Positions 46,506-58,730 of a stretch of DNA of 64,000 bases are shown piece by piece. The notes below the pieces were generated by a model. It had not been told where the DNA came from. It searched no databases and worked only from the letters and a program-made list of their open reading frames with translations. Location: positions 2,423,827-2,487,826 of the forward strand of contig OY848919.1 in assembly GCA_963693285.1 (NCBI GenBank), written 5' to 3'. Source of the DNA: Xestospongia muta. Its lineage: Eukaryota; Porifera; Demospongiae; Haplosclerida; Petrosiidae. Both the position numbers and the translations under genes were made by a program. The number at the start of each line of letters is the position of its first letter. Position 1 is the first letter of the stretch.

Positions 46506-47106
46506 TCTGGACCTTTGCCATTGTATTTTTTGTAATTCAATGCATAACGGGTTCGCTACTACCTTTAAAAGCAGTAAGTGTGTTGACCTCCTCTGCTTAC
46601 TGACTGATGACGTCATTTAGTTAATTTAGTACACTTAATTAACTATAATTAATGATCTATTAATAAGAAGACTAGCTGAACCATGAGGCGAGATTTGCTA
46701 GCTGTTTTGATTCAAGTTGTGACTTTGAGTTAGTTTTTCTGTTATTTTAACAATTATAGGGATGACTCTGCTTATCACTCAATCACTCCAATAAAAATAA
46801 ACCGAGATAAGATAACAGTAATAACCAACAATATCATACTATGATTAAATAGTTAATTGACAAGATAAGTCTATTTGCTACTAACTATAATCGGCGTACA
46901 GATCTATATCTACGAGCCATTTATAACAATGCAATATTGTATTTATAATTAAATATTACTGCTTGTTTGGATTCTCTTTATATTTGAATAATAAATATAC
47001 AGAGGTAATGGAGATAGCTATTGTTGATTTACCAAAAATAATTTTCATAGTTGTTTACTTAATGATGCTTCATTTATTATTAACTATAATTTTACATTGT
47101 TTACAG

Positions 47107-50100
47107 TATCTTCAGTTGTAGAGTCATCATTTTCAACTTCACTATTGTCAGTTGAAGAACTGTCACAATCACCTTCACTATCGTCATTCGAAGATTTTAA
47201 ATCACCTTCATTTAAAGAAACTCCATCACTTTTACTATCATCATTAAAAGAGTCACCATCACCTTCATTTGAAGAACCTCCATCACCTTCACTACCATCC
47301 TACGAAGAATCACCATCATCTTCATTTGAGAAATCTCCATTGCCCTCAATATCATCATTTGAAGTGTCACCATCTCCTTCACTATCATCATTTCAAGAGT
47401 CATCATCACCTTCACTTGAGGAATCTCCATCACCTTTACTATCGTCCTATGAAGAATCACCATCACCTTCATTTGAGAAATCTCCATCACCTTCAATATT
47501 GTCATTTCAAGAGTCGCCATCACTTTCATTTGAAGAATCTCCATCACTTTTACTATTATCATTTCAAGAGTCACCATCACCTTCACTTGTGGAATCTCCA
47601 TCACCTTCACTATCGTCCTATAAAGAATCAGCATCACCTTCATTTGAGAAATCTCCATCCCCCTCAATATCGTCATTTGAAGTGTCACCATCTCCTTCAC
47701 TATCATCATTTCAAGAGTCACCATCACCTTCATTTGAAGAATCTCCATCACTTATACTATCATCATTAAAAGAGTCACCATCACCTTCATTTGAGAAATC
47801 TCCATCCCCCTCAATATCGTCATTTGAAGTGTCACCATCTCCTTCACTATCATCATTTCAAGAGTCATCATCACCTTCATTTGAGGAATCTCCATCACTT
47901 TTACTATCATCATTAAAAGAGTCACCATCACCTTCATTTGTGGAATCTCCATCACCTTCACTATCGTCCTATGAAAAATCACCATCAGCTTCATTTGAGA
48001 AATCACCATTGCCATCAATATCATCATTTGAAGTGTCACCATCTCCTTCACTATCATCATTTCAAGAGTCACCATCACCTTCATTTGTGGAATCTCCATC
48101 ACTTTTACTATCATCATCAAAGGAGTCATCATCACCTTCATTTGAAGAACCTCCATCACCTTCACTACCATCCTACGAAGAATCACCATCATCTTCATTT
48201 GAGAAATCTCCATTGCCCTCAATATCATCATTTGAAGTGTCACCATCTCCTTCCCTATCATCATTTCAAGAGTCATCATCACCTTCATTTGAGGAATCTC
48301 CATCACCTTCACTATCGTCCTATGAAGAATCACCATCACCTTCATTTAAGAAATCTCCATTGCCCTCAATATCATCATTTCAAGAGTCAACATCATATGA
48401 GGAATCTCCATCACCTTCACTATCGTCCTATGGAGAATCACCGTCACCTTCATTTGAGAAATCTCCATCACCTTCAATGCTGTCATTTAAAGAGACAATA
48501 TCACCTTTACTATCATCATTAAAAGAGTCACCATCACTTTCATTTGAAGAATCTCCATCACTTTTACTATCATCATTTCAAGAGTCACCATCACCTTCAT
48601 TTGTGGAATCTCCATCACCTTCACTATCGTCCTATGAAGAATCACCATCACCTTCATTTGAGAAATCTCCATCACCTTCAATATTGTCATTTGAAGTGTC
48701 ACCATCTCCTTCACTATCATCATTTCAAGAGTCACCATCACCTTCATTTGAAGAATCTCCATCACTTATGCTATCATCATTAAAAGAGTCACCATCACCT
48801 TCATTTGAGAAATCTCCATCCCCCTCAATATCGTCATTTGAAGTGTCACCATCTCCTTCACTATCATCATTTCAAGAGTCACCATCACCTTCATTTGAGG
48901 AATCTCCATCACTTTTACAATCATCATTAAAAGAGTCACCATCACCTTCATTTGTGGAATCTCCATCACCTTCACTATCGTCCTATGAAGAATCACCATC
49001 ACCTTCATTTGAGAAATCACCATTGCCATCAATATCATCATTTGAAGTGTCACCATCTCCTTCAATATCATCATTTCAAGAGTCACCATCACCTTCATTT
49101 GTGGAATCTCCATCACTTTTACTATCATCATCAAAAGAGTCATCATCACCTTCATTTGAAGAACCTCCATCACCTTCACTACCATCCTACGAAGAATCAC
49201 CATCATCTTCATTTGAGAAATCTCCATTGCCCTCAATATCATCATTTGAGGTGTCACCATCTCCTTCCCTATCATCATTTCAAGAGTCATCATCACCTTC
49301 ACTTGAGGAATCTCCATCACCTTCACTATCATCCTATGAAGAATCACCATCACCTTCATTTAAGAAATCTCCATCGCCCTCAATATCATCATTTCAAGAG
49401 TCAACATCATATGAGGAATCTCCATCACCTTCACTATCGTCCTATGAAGAATCACCGTCACCTTCATTTGAGAAATCTCCATCACCTTCAATGCTGTCAT
49501 TTAAAGAGACAATATCACCTTCACTATCATCATTAAAAGAGTCACCGTCACCTTCACTTGCGGAATCTCCATCACCTTCACTATTGTCCTATGAAGAATC
49601 AGCATCACCTTCATTTGAGAAATCTCCATTGCCCTCAATATTGTCATTTGAAGTGTCACCATCTTCTTCCCTATCATCATTTCAAGAGTCATCATCACCT
49701 TCACTTGAGGAATCTCCATCACCTTCACTATCATCCTATGAAGAATCACCATCACCTTCATTTAAGAAATCTCCATCGCCCTCAATATCATCATTTCAAG
49801 AGTCAACATCATATGAGGAATCTCCATCACCTTCACTATCGTCCTATGAAGAATCACCGTCACCTTCATTTGAGAAATCTCCATCACCTTCAATGCTGTC
49901 ATTTAAAGAGACAATATCACCTTCACTATCATCATTAAAAGAGTCACCGTCACCTTCACTTGCGGAATCTCCATCACCTTCACTATTGTCCTATGAAGAA
50001 TCAGCATCACCTTCATTTGAGAAATCTCCATTGCCCTCAATATTGTCATTTGAAGTGTCACCATCTCCTTCCCTATCATCATTTCAAGAGTCATCATCAC

Positions 50101-53100
50101 CTTCACTTGAGGATTCTCCATCACCTTCACTATCGTCCTATGAAGAATCACCGTCACCTTCAATTGAGAAATCTCCATCACCTTCAATAATGTCATTTAA
50201 AGAGACAATATCACCTTCACTATCATCATTAAAAGAGTCACCATCACCTTCATTTGAAGAATCTCCATCACTTATGCTATCATCATTAAAAGAGTCACCA
50301 TCACCTTCATTTGAGAAATCTCCATCCCCCTCAATATCGTCATTTGAAGTGTCACCATCTCCTTCACTATCATCATTTCAAGAGTCACCATCACCTTCAT
50401 TTGAGGAATCTCCATCACTTTTACTTTCATCATCAAAAGAGTCACCATCACCTTCATTTGTGGAATCTCCATCACCTTCACTATGGTCCTATGAAGAATC
50501 ACCATCACCTTCATTTGAGAAGTCTCCATTGCCCTCAATATCGTCATTTGAAATGTCACCATCTCCTTCAATATCATCATTTCAAGAGTCACCATCACCT
50601 TCATTTGAGGAATCTCCATCACTTTTACTATCATTATTAAAAGACTCATCATCACCTTCATTTGTGGAATCTCCATCACCTTCACTATCGTCCTATGAAG
50701 AATCACCATCGCCTTTATTTGAAGAAACTCCATCACTTTTACTATCATCATTAAAAAAGTCACCATCACTTTCATTTGAGGAATCTCCATCATTTTTACT
50801 ATCATCATCAAAAGAGTCACCATCACCTTCATTTGTGGAATCTCCATCACCTTCACTATTGTCCTATGAAGAATCACCATCACCTTCATTTGAGAAATCA
50901 CCATTGCTATCAATATCATCATTTGAAGTGTCACCATCTCTTTCAATATCAACATTTCAAGAGTCACCATCACCTTCATTTGTGGAATCTCCATCCCCCT
51001 CAATATTGTCATTTGAAGTGTCACCATCTCCTTCACTATCATCATTTCAAGAGTCATCATCACCTTCACTTGAGGAATCTCCATCACCTTCACTATCGCC
51101 CTATAAAGAATCACCGTCACCTTCATTTGAGAAATCTCCATTGCCCTCAATATCATCATTTCAAGAGTCAACATCATATGAGGAATCTCCATCACCTTCA
51201 CTATCGTCCTATGAAGAATCACCGTCACCTTCATTTGAGAAATCTCCATCACCTTCAATGCTGTCATTTAAAGAGACAATATCACCTTCACTATCATCAT
51301 TAAAAGAGTCACCATCACCTTCATTTGAGGAATCTCCATCACCTTCAATATTGTCATTTCAAGAGTCGCCATCACTTTCATTTGAAGAATCTCCATCACT
51401 TTTACTATCATCATTTCAAAAGTCACCATCTCCTTCATTTGTGGAATCTCCATCACCTTCACTATCCTCCTATGAAGAATCACCATCACCTTCATTTGAG
51501 AAATCTCCATTGCCCTCAATATTGTCATTTGAAGTGTCACCATCTCCTTCACTATCATCATTTCAAGAGTCATCATCACCTTCACTTGTGGAATCTCCAT
51601 CACCTTCACTATCGTCCTATGAAGAATCATTGTCACTTTCATTTGAGAAATCTCCATTACTTTCAATACTGACATTTGAAGTGTCACCATCTCCTTCACT
51701 ATCATCATTTCAAGAGTCACCATCACCTTCATTTGAAGAATCTCCATCACTTATACTATCATCATTAAAAGAGTCACCATCACCTTCATTTGAGAAATCA
51801 CCATTGCCATCAATATCATCATTTGAAGTGTCACCATCTCCTTCAATATCATCATTTCAAGAGTCACCATCACCTTCATTTGAAGAATCTCCATCACTTA
51901 TACTATCATCATTAAAAGAGTCACCATCACCTTCATTTGCGAAATCACCATTGCCATCAATATCATCATTTGAAGTGTCACCATCTCCTTCAATATCATC
52001 ATTTCAAGAGTCACCATCACCTTCATTTGAAGAATCTCCATCACTTATACTATCATCATTAAAAGAGTCACCATCACCTTCATTTGAGAAATCACCATTG
52101 CCATCAATATCATCATTTGAAGTGTCACCATCTCCTTCAATATCATCATTTCAAGAGTCACCATCACCTTCATTTGAAGAATCTCCATCACTTATACTAT
52201 CATCATTAAAAGAGTCACCATCACCTTCATTTGAGAAATCACCATTGCCATCAATATCATCATTTGAAGTGTCACCATCTCCTTCAATATCATCATTTCA
52301 AGAGTCACCATCACCTTCATTTGTAGAATCTCCATCACTTTTACTATCATCATCAAAAGAGTCATCATCACCTTCATTTGAAGAACCTCCATCACCTTCA
52401 CTACCATCCTACGAAGAATCACCATCATCTTCATTTGAGAAGTCTCCATTGCCCTCAATATTGTCATTTGAAGTGTCACCATCTCCTTCAATATCATCAT
52501 TTCAAGAGTCATCATCACCTTCACTTGAGGAATCTCCATCACCTTCACTATCGTCCTATGAAGAATCACCGTCACCTTCATTTGAGAAATCTCCATCACC
52601 TTCAATACTGTCATTTAAAGAGACAATATCACCTTCACTATCATCATTAAAAGAGTCACCATCACCTTCATTTGAGGAATCTCCATCACCTTCAATATTG
52701 TCATTTCAAGAGTCGCCATCACTTTCATTTGAAGAATCTCCATCACTTTTACTATCATCATTTCAAAAGTCACCATCACCTTCATTTGTGGAATCTCCAT
52801 CACCTTCACTATCCTCCTATGAAGAATCACCATCACCTTCATTTGAGAAATCTCCATTGCCCTCAATATTGTCATTTGAAGTGTCACCATCTCCTTCACT
52901 ATCATCATTTCAAGAGTCATCATCACCTTCACTTGTGGAATCTCCATCACCTTCACTATCGTCCTATGAAGAATCATTGTCACTTTCATTTGAGAAATCT
53001 CCATTACTTTCAATACTGACATTTGAAGTGTCACCATCTCCTTCACTATCATCATTTCAAGAGTCACCATCACCTTCATTTGAAGAATCTCCATCACTTA

Positions 53101-56100
53101 TACTATCATCATTAAAAGAGTCACCATCACCTTCATTTGAGAAATCACCATTGCCATCAATATCATCATTTGAAGTGTCACCATCTCCTTCAATATCATC
53201 ATTTCAAGAGTCACCATCACCTTCATTTGAAGAATCTCCATCACTTATACTATCATCATTAAAAGAGTCACCATCACCTTCATTTGAGAAATCACCATTG
53301 CCATCAATATCATCATTTGAAGTGTCACCATCTCCTTCAATATCATCATTTCAAGAGTCACCATCACCTTCATTTGTAGAATCTCCATCACTTTTACTAT
53401 CATCATCAAAAGAGTCATCATCACCTTCATTTGAAGAACCTCCATCACCTTCACTACCATCCTACGAAGAATCACCATCATCTTCATTTGAGAAGTCTCC
53501 ATTGCCCTCAATATTGTCATTTGAAGTGTCACCATCTCCTTCACTATCATCATTTCAAGAGTCATCATCACCTTCACTTGAGGAATCTCCATCACCTTCA
53601 CTATCGTCCTATGAAGAATCACCGTCACCTTCATTTGAGAAATCTCCATCACCTTCAATACTGTCATTTAAAGAGACAATATCATCTTCACTATCATCAT
53701 TAAAAGAGTCACCGTCACCTTCACTTGCGGAATCTCCATCACCTTCACTATTGTCCTATGAAGAATCAGCATCACCTTCATTTGAGAAATCTCCATTGCC
53801 CTCAATATTGTCATTTGAAGTGTCACCATCTCCTTCACTATCATCATTTCAAGAGTCACCATCACCTTCGTTTGAAGAATCTCCATCACTTATACTATCA
53901 TCATCAAAAGAGTCACCATCACCTTCATTTGAGAAATCTCCATCCCCCTCAATATCGTCATTTGAAGTGTCACCATCTCCTTCACTATCATCATTTCAAG
54001 AGTCACCATCACCTTCATTTGAGGAATCTCCATCACTTTTACTTTCATCATCAAAAGAGTCACCATCAGCTTTATTTGTGGAATCTCCATCACCTTCACT
54101 ATCGTCCTATGAAGAATCACCATCACCTTCATTTGAGAAGTCTCCATTGCCCTCAATATCATCATTTGAAGTGTCACCATCTCCTTCACTATCATCATTT
54201 CAAGAGTCACCATCGCCTTCATTTGAGGAATCTCCATCACTTTTACTATCATTATTAAAAGAGTCATCATCACCTTCATTTGTGGAATCTCCATCACCTT
54301 CACTATCGTCCTATGAAGAATCACCATCGCCTTTATTTGAAGAAACTCCATCACTTTTACTATCATCATTAAAAAAGTCACCATTACCTTCATTTGTGGA
54401 ATCTCCATCACCTTCACTATTGTCCTATGAAGAATCACCATCACCTTCATTTGAGAAATCACCATTGCCATCAATATCATCATTTGAAGTGTCACCATCT
54501 CCTTCAATATCAACATTTCAAGACTCACCATCACCTTCATTTGTGGAATCTCCATCCCCCTCAATATTGTCATTTGAAGTGTCACCATCTCCTTCACTAT
54601 CATCATTTCAAGAGTCATCATCACCTTCACTTGAGGAATCTCCATCACCTTCACTATCGTCCTATGAAGAATCACCGTCACCTTCATTTGAGAAATCTCC
54701 ATCACTTTCAATAATGTCATTTAAAGAGACAATATCACCTTCACTATCATCGTTAAAAGAATCACCATCACCTTCATTTGAGGAATCTCCATCACCTTCA
54801 ATATTGTCATTTCAAGAGTCGCCATCACTTTCATTTGAAGAATCTCCATCACTTTTACTATCATCATTTCAAGAGTCACCATCACCTTCATTTGTGGAAT
54901 CTCCATCACCTTCACTATCGTCGTATGAAGAATCACCATCACCTTCATTTGAGAAATCTCCATTACCTTCAATATCGTCATTTGAAGTGTCACCATCTCC
55001 TTCACTATCATCATTTCAAGAGTCACCATCACCTTCATTTGAGAAATCTCCATCCCCCTCAATATCGTCATTTGAAGTGTCACCATCTCCTTCACTATCA
55101 TCATTTCATAAGTCACCATCACCTTCATTTGAGGAATCTCCATCACTTTTACTATCATCATCAAAAAAGTCACCATCACCTTTATTTGTCGAATCTCCAT
55201 CACCTTCACTATCGTCCTATGAAGAATCACCATCACCTTCATTTGAGAAATCTCCATTGCCCTCAATATCATCATTTGAAGTGTCACCATCTCCTTCAAT
55301 ATCATCATTTCAAGAGTCACCATCACCTTCACTATCGTCCTATGAAGAATCAACATCACCTTCATTTGAGAAATCTCCATCCCCCTCAATATCGTCATTT
55401 GAAGTGTCACCATCTCCTTCACTATCATTATTTCAAGAGTCACCATCACCTTCATTTGAGGAATCTCCATCACATTTACTATCATCATTAAAAGAGTCAT
55501 CATCACCTATATTTGTGGAATCTCCATCACCTTCACTATCGTCCTATGAAGAATCACCATCACCTTCATTTGAAGAAACTCCATCACTTTTACTATCATC
55601 ATTAAAAAAGTCACCATTACCTTCATTTGTGGAATCTCCATCACCTTCACTATTGTCCTATGAAGAATCACCATCACCTTCATTTGAGAAATCACCATTG
55701 CCATCAATATCATCATTTGAAGTGTCACCATCTCCTTCAATATCATCATTTCAAGAGTCACCATCACCTTCATTTGTGGAATCTCCATCCCCCTCAATAT
55801 TGTCATTTGAAGTGTCACCATCTCCTTCACTATCATCATTTCAAGAGTCATCATCACCTTCACTATTGTCCTATGAAGAATCACCATCACTTTTATTTGA
55901 AGAAACTCCATCACTTTTACTATCATCATCAAAAGAGTCACCATCACCTTCATTTGTGGAATCTCCATCACCTTCACTATCGTCCTATGAAGAATCACCA
56001 TCACCTTCATTTGAGAAATCACCATTGCCATCAATATCATCATTTGAAGTGTCACCATCTCCTTCAATATCATCATTTCAAGAGTCATCATCACCTTCAC

Positions 56101-58730
56101 TTGAGAAATCTCCATCGTCTTCACTATTGTCCTATGAAGAATCACCATCACCTTCATTTAAGAAATCTCCTTTCCCTTCAATATCATCATTTGAAGTGTC
56201 ACCATCTTCTTCACTATCATCATTTCAAGAGTCACCATCACCTTTATTTGAAGAATCTCCATCACTTATACTATCATCATCAAAAGAGTCACCATCACCT
56301 TCATTTGTGGAATCTCCATCACCTTCACTATTGTCCTATGAAGAATCACCATCACCTTCATTTGAGAAATCTCCATCCCCCTCAATATTGTCATTTGAAG
56401 TGTCACCATCTCCTTCACTATCATCATTTCAAGAGTCATCATCACCTTCACTATTGTCCTATGAAGAATCACCATCACTTTCATTTGAAGAAACTCCATC
56501 ACTTTTACTATCATCATCAAAAGAGTCACCATCACCTTCATTTGTGGAATCTCCATCACCTTCACTATCGTCCTATGAAGAATCACCATCACCTTCATTT
56601 GAGAAATCACCATTGCCATCAATATCATCATTTGAAGTGTCACCATCTCCCTCAATATCATCATTTCAAGAGTCATCATCACCTTCACTTGAGAAATCTC
56701 CATCGTCTTCACTATTGTCCTATGAAGAATCACCATCACCTTCATTTAAGAAATCTCCATTGCCCTCAATATCATCATTTCAAGAGTCATCATCACCTTC
56801 ACTTGAGAAATCTCCATCGTCTTTACTATCGTCCTATGAAGAATCACTGTCACCTTCATTTGAGAAATTTCTATCACCTTCAATGCTGTCATTTGAAGTG
56901 TCACCATCTCCTTTACTATTATCATTAAAAGAGTCACCATCACCTTCATTTGAGGAATCTCCATCACCTTCACTATCACTTTTACTACCATCATTAAAAA
57001 AGTCACCATCACCTTCATTTGAGGAATCTCCATCACTTTTACTATCATCATTAAAAGAGTCACCATCACTTTCATTTGAAGAATCTCCATCACTTATACT
57101 ATCATCATTAAAAGAGTCACCATCACCTTCATTTGAGAAATTTCCATTGCCCTCAATAGCATCATTTGAAGTGTCACCATCTCCTTCACTATTATCATTT
57201 CAAGAGTCACCATCACCTTCACTTGAGAAATCTCCATCACTTTTACTATCATCATTAAAAGAGTCACCATCACCTTCATTTGTGGAATCTCCATCACCTT
57301 CACTATCGTCCTATGAAGAATCACCATCACCTTCATTTGAGAAATTTCTATCACCTTCAATGCTGTCATTTGAAGTGTCACCATCTCCTTTACTATTATC
57401 ATTAAAAGAGTCACCATCACCTTCATTTGAGGAATCTCCATCACCTTCACTATCACTTTTACTACCATCATTAAAAAAGTCACCATCACCTTCATTTGAG
57501 GAATCTCCATCACTTTTACTATCATCATTAAAAGAGTCACCATCACTTTCATTTGAAGAATCTCCATCACTTATACTATCATCATTAAAAGAGTCACCAT
57601 CACCTTCATTTGAGAAATTTCCATTGCCCTCAATAGCGTCATTTGAAGTGTCACCATCTCCTTCACTATTATCATTTCAAGAGTCACCATCACCTTCACT
57701 TGAGAAATCTCCATCACTTTTACTATCATCATTAAACGAGTCACCATCACCTTCATTTGTGGAATCTTCATCACCTTCACTATCGTCCTATAAAGAATCA
57801 CCATCACCTTCATTTGAGAAATCTCCATTGCCCTTAATATCGTCATTTGAAGTGTCACCATCTCGTTCAATATCATCATTTCAAGAGTCACCATCACCTT
57901 CATTTGAGGAATCTCCATTCCCTTCAATATCGTCAGTTGAAGAATCACCATCACCTTCACTATCATCATTTCAAGAGACACCATCACCTTCATTTGAGAA
58001 ATCCCCATCACCTTCAATATTGTCATTTGAAGTGCCACCAATTCCTTCATTATCGTCATTTCAAGAGTCACCATTGTCTTCATTTGAGGAATCTCCGACA
58101 CCTTCACTATTATCATTTAAAGAGACAATATTACCTTCACTATCGTCCTATGAAGAATCACCATCACCTTCATTTGAGAAATCTCCATTGCCCTCAATAT
58201 CGTCATCTGAACAGTCACCATCTCCTTCACTATCATCATTTCAAGAATCTTCATCACCTTCACTATCGTCCTATGAAGAATCACCATCACCTTCATTTGA
58301 GAAATCTCCATTGCCCTCAATATCGTCATCTGAACAGTCACCATCTCCTTCACTATCATCATTTCAAGAATCATCATCACCTTTATTTAAAGAATCTCCA
58401 TCTCCTTCAAAATTTTCATTTGAAGTGTCACTATCTTCTTCACCGTCATCATTTCAAGAGTCACTTTCACTTTCATTTGAGGAATCTCCATCACTTTTAC
58501 TATCATCATTAAAAAAGTCACTATCACCTTCACTATCTTCTTTTGAAGAATCACCTTCATTTGAAGAAACCCCATTGCCTTCACCATCGTCAGTTGAAGA
58601 ATCATCATCACCTTCACTATTGTCCTATGAAAAGTCACCATCACCTTTTTTTAAAGAATCTCCATCACCTTCACTATCGTCATTCGAAGAATTTCCGTCA
58701 CCTTCACCATCGTCATTTGAAGAGTCACTT
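47107..58730 (+). repeat. Giant Ser/Pro-coding array with higher-order repeats
   Basis: The base modules are 24 bases ([16 protein letters not shown] or SPSPSFVE) and 33 bases ([11 protein letters not shown], with endings FQE, LKE, FEV or FKE), alternating as a 57-base pair. Higher-order blocks recur at offsets of 1014 bases (47752-48345 against 48766-49359), 402 bases (near 49390 and 49792), 1347/1053 bases (51268 against 52615; 52192 against 53245) and 477 bases (56746 against 57094 region). A 147-base unit occurs four times at about 51730-52320 and twice at about 53080-53370. A rare QESTSYEE junction occurs at about 48378, 49392, 49794 and 51163. Confidence 0.92.

Noticed and set aside
47212..58644. 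Many minus-strand Met/Val/Ile/Lys-rich frames and + strand His/Leu-rich frames over the giant array
   Set aside because: They are repeat shadows of the phase-supported frame and break up at every indel between modules.
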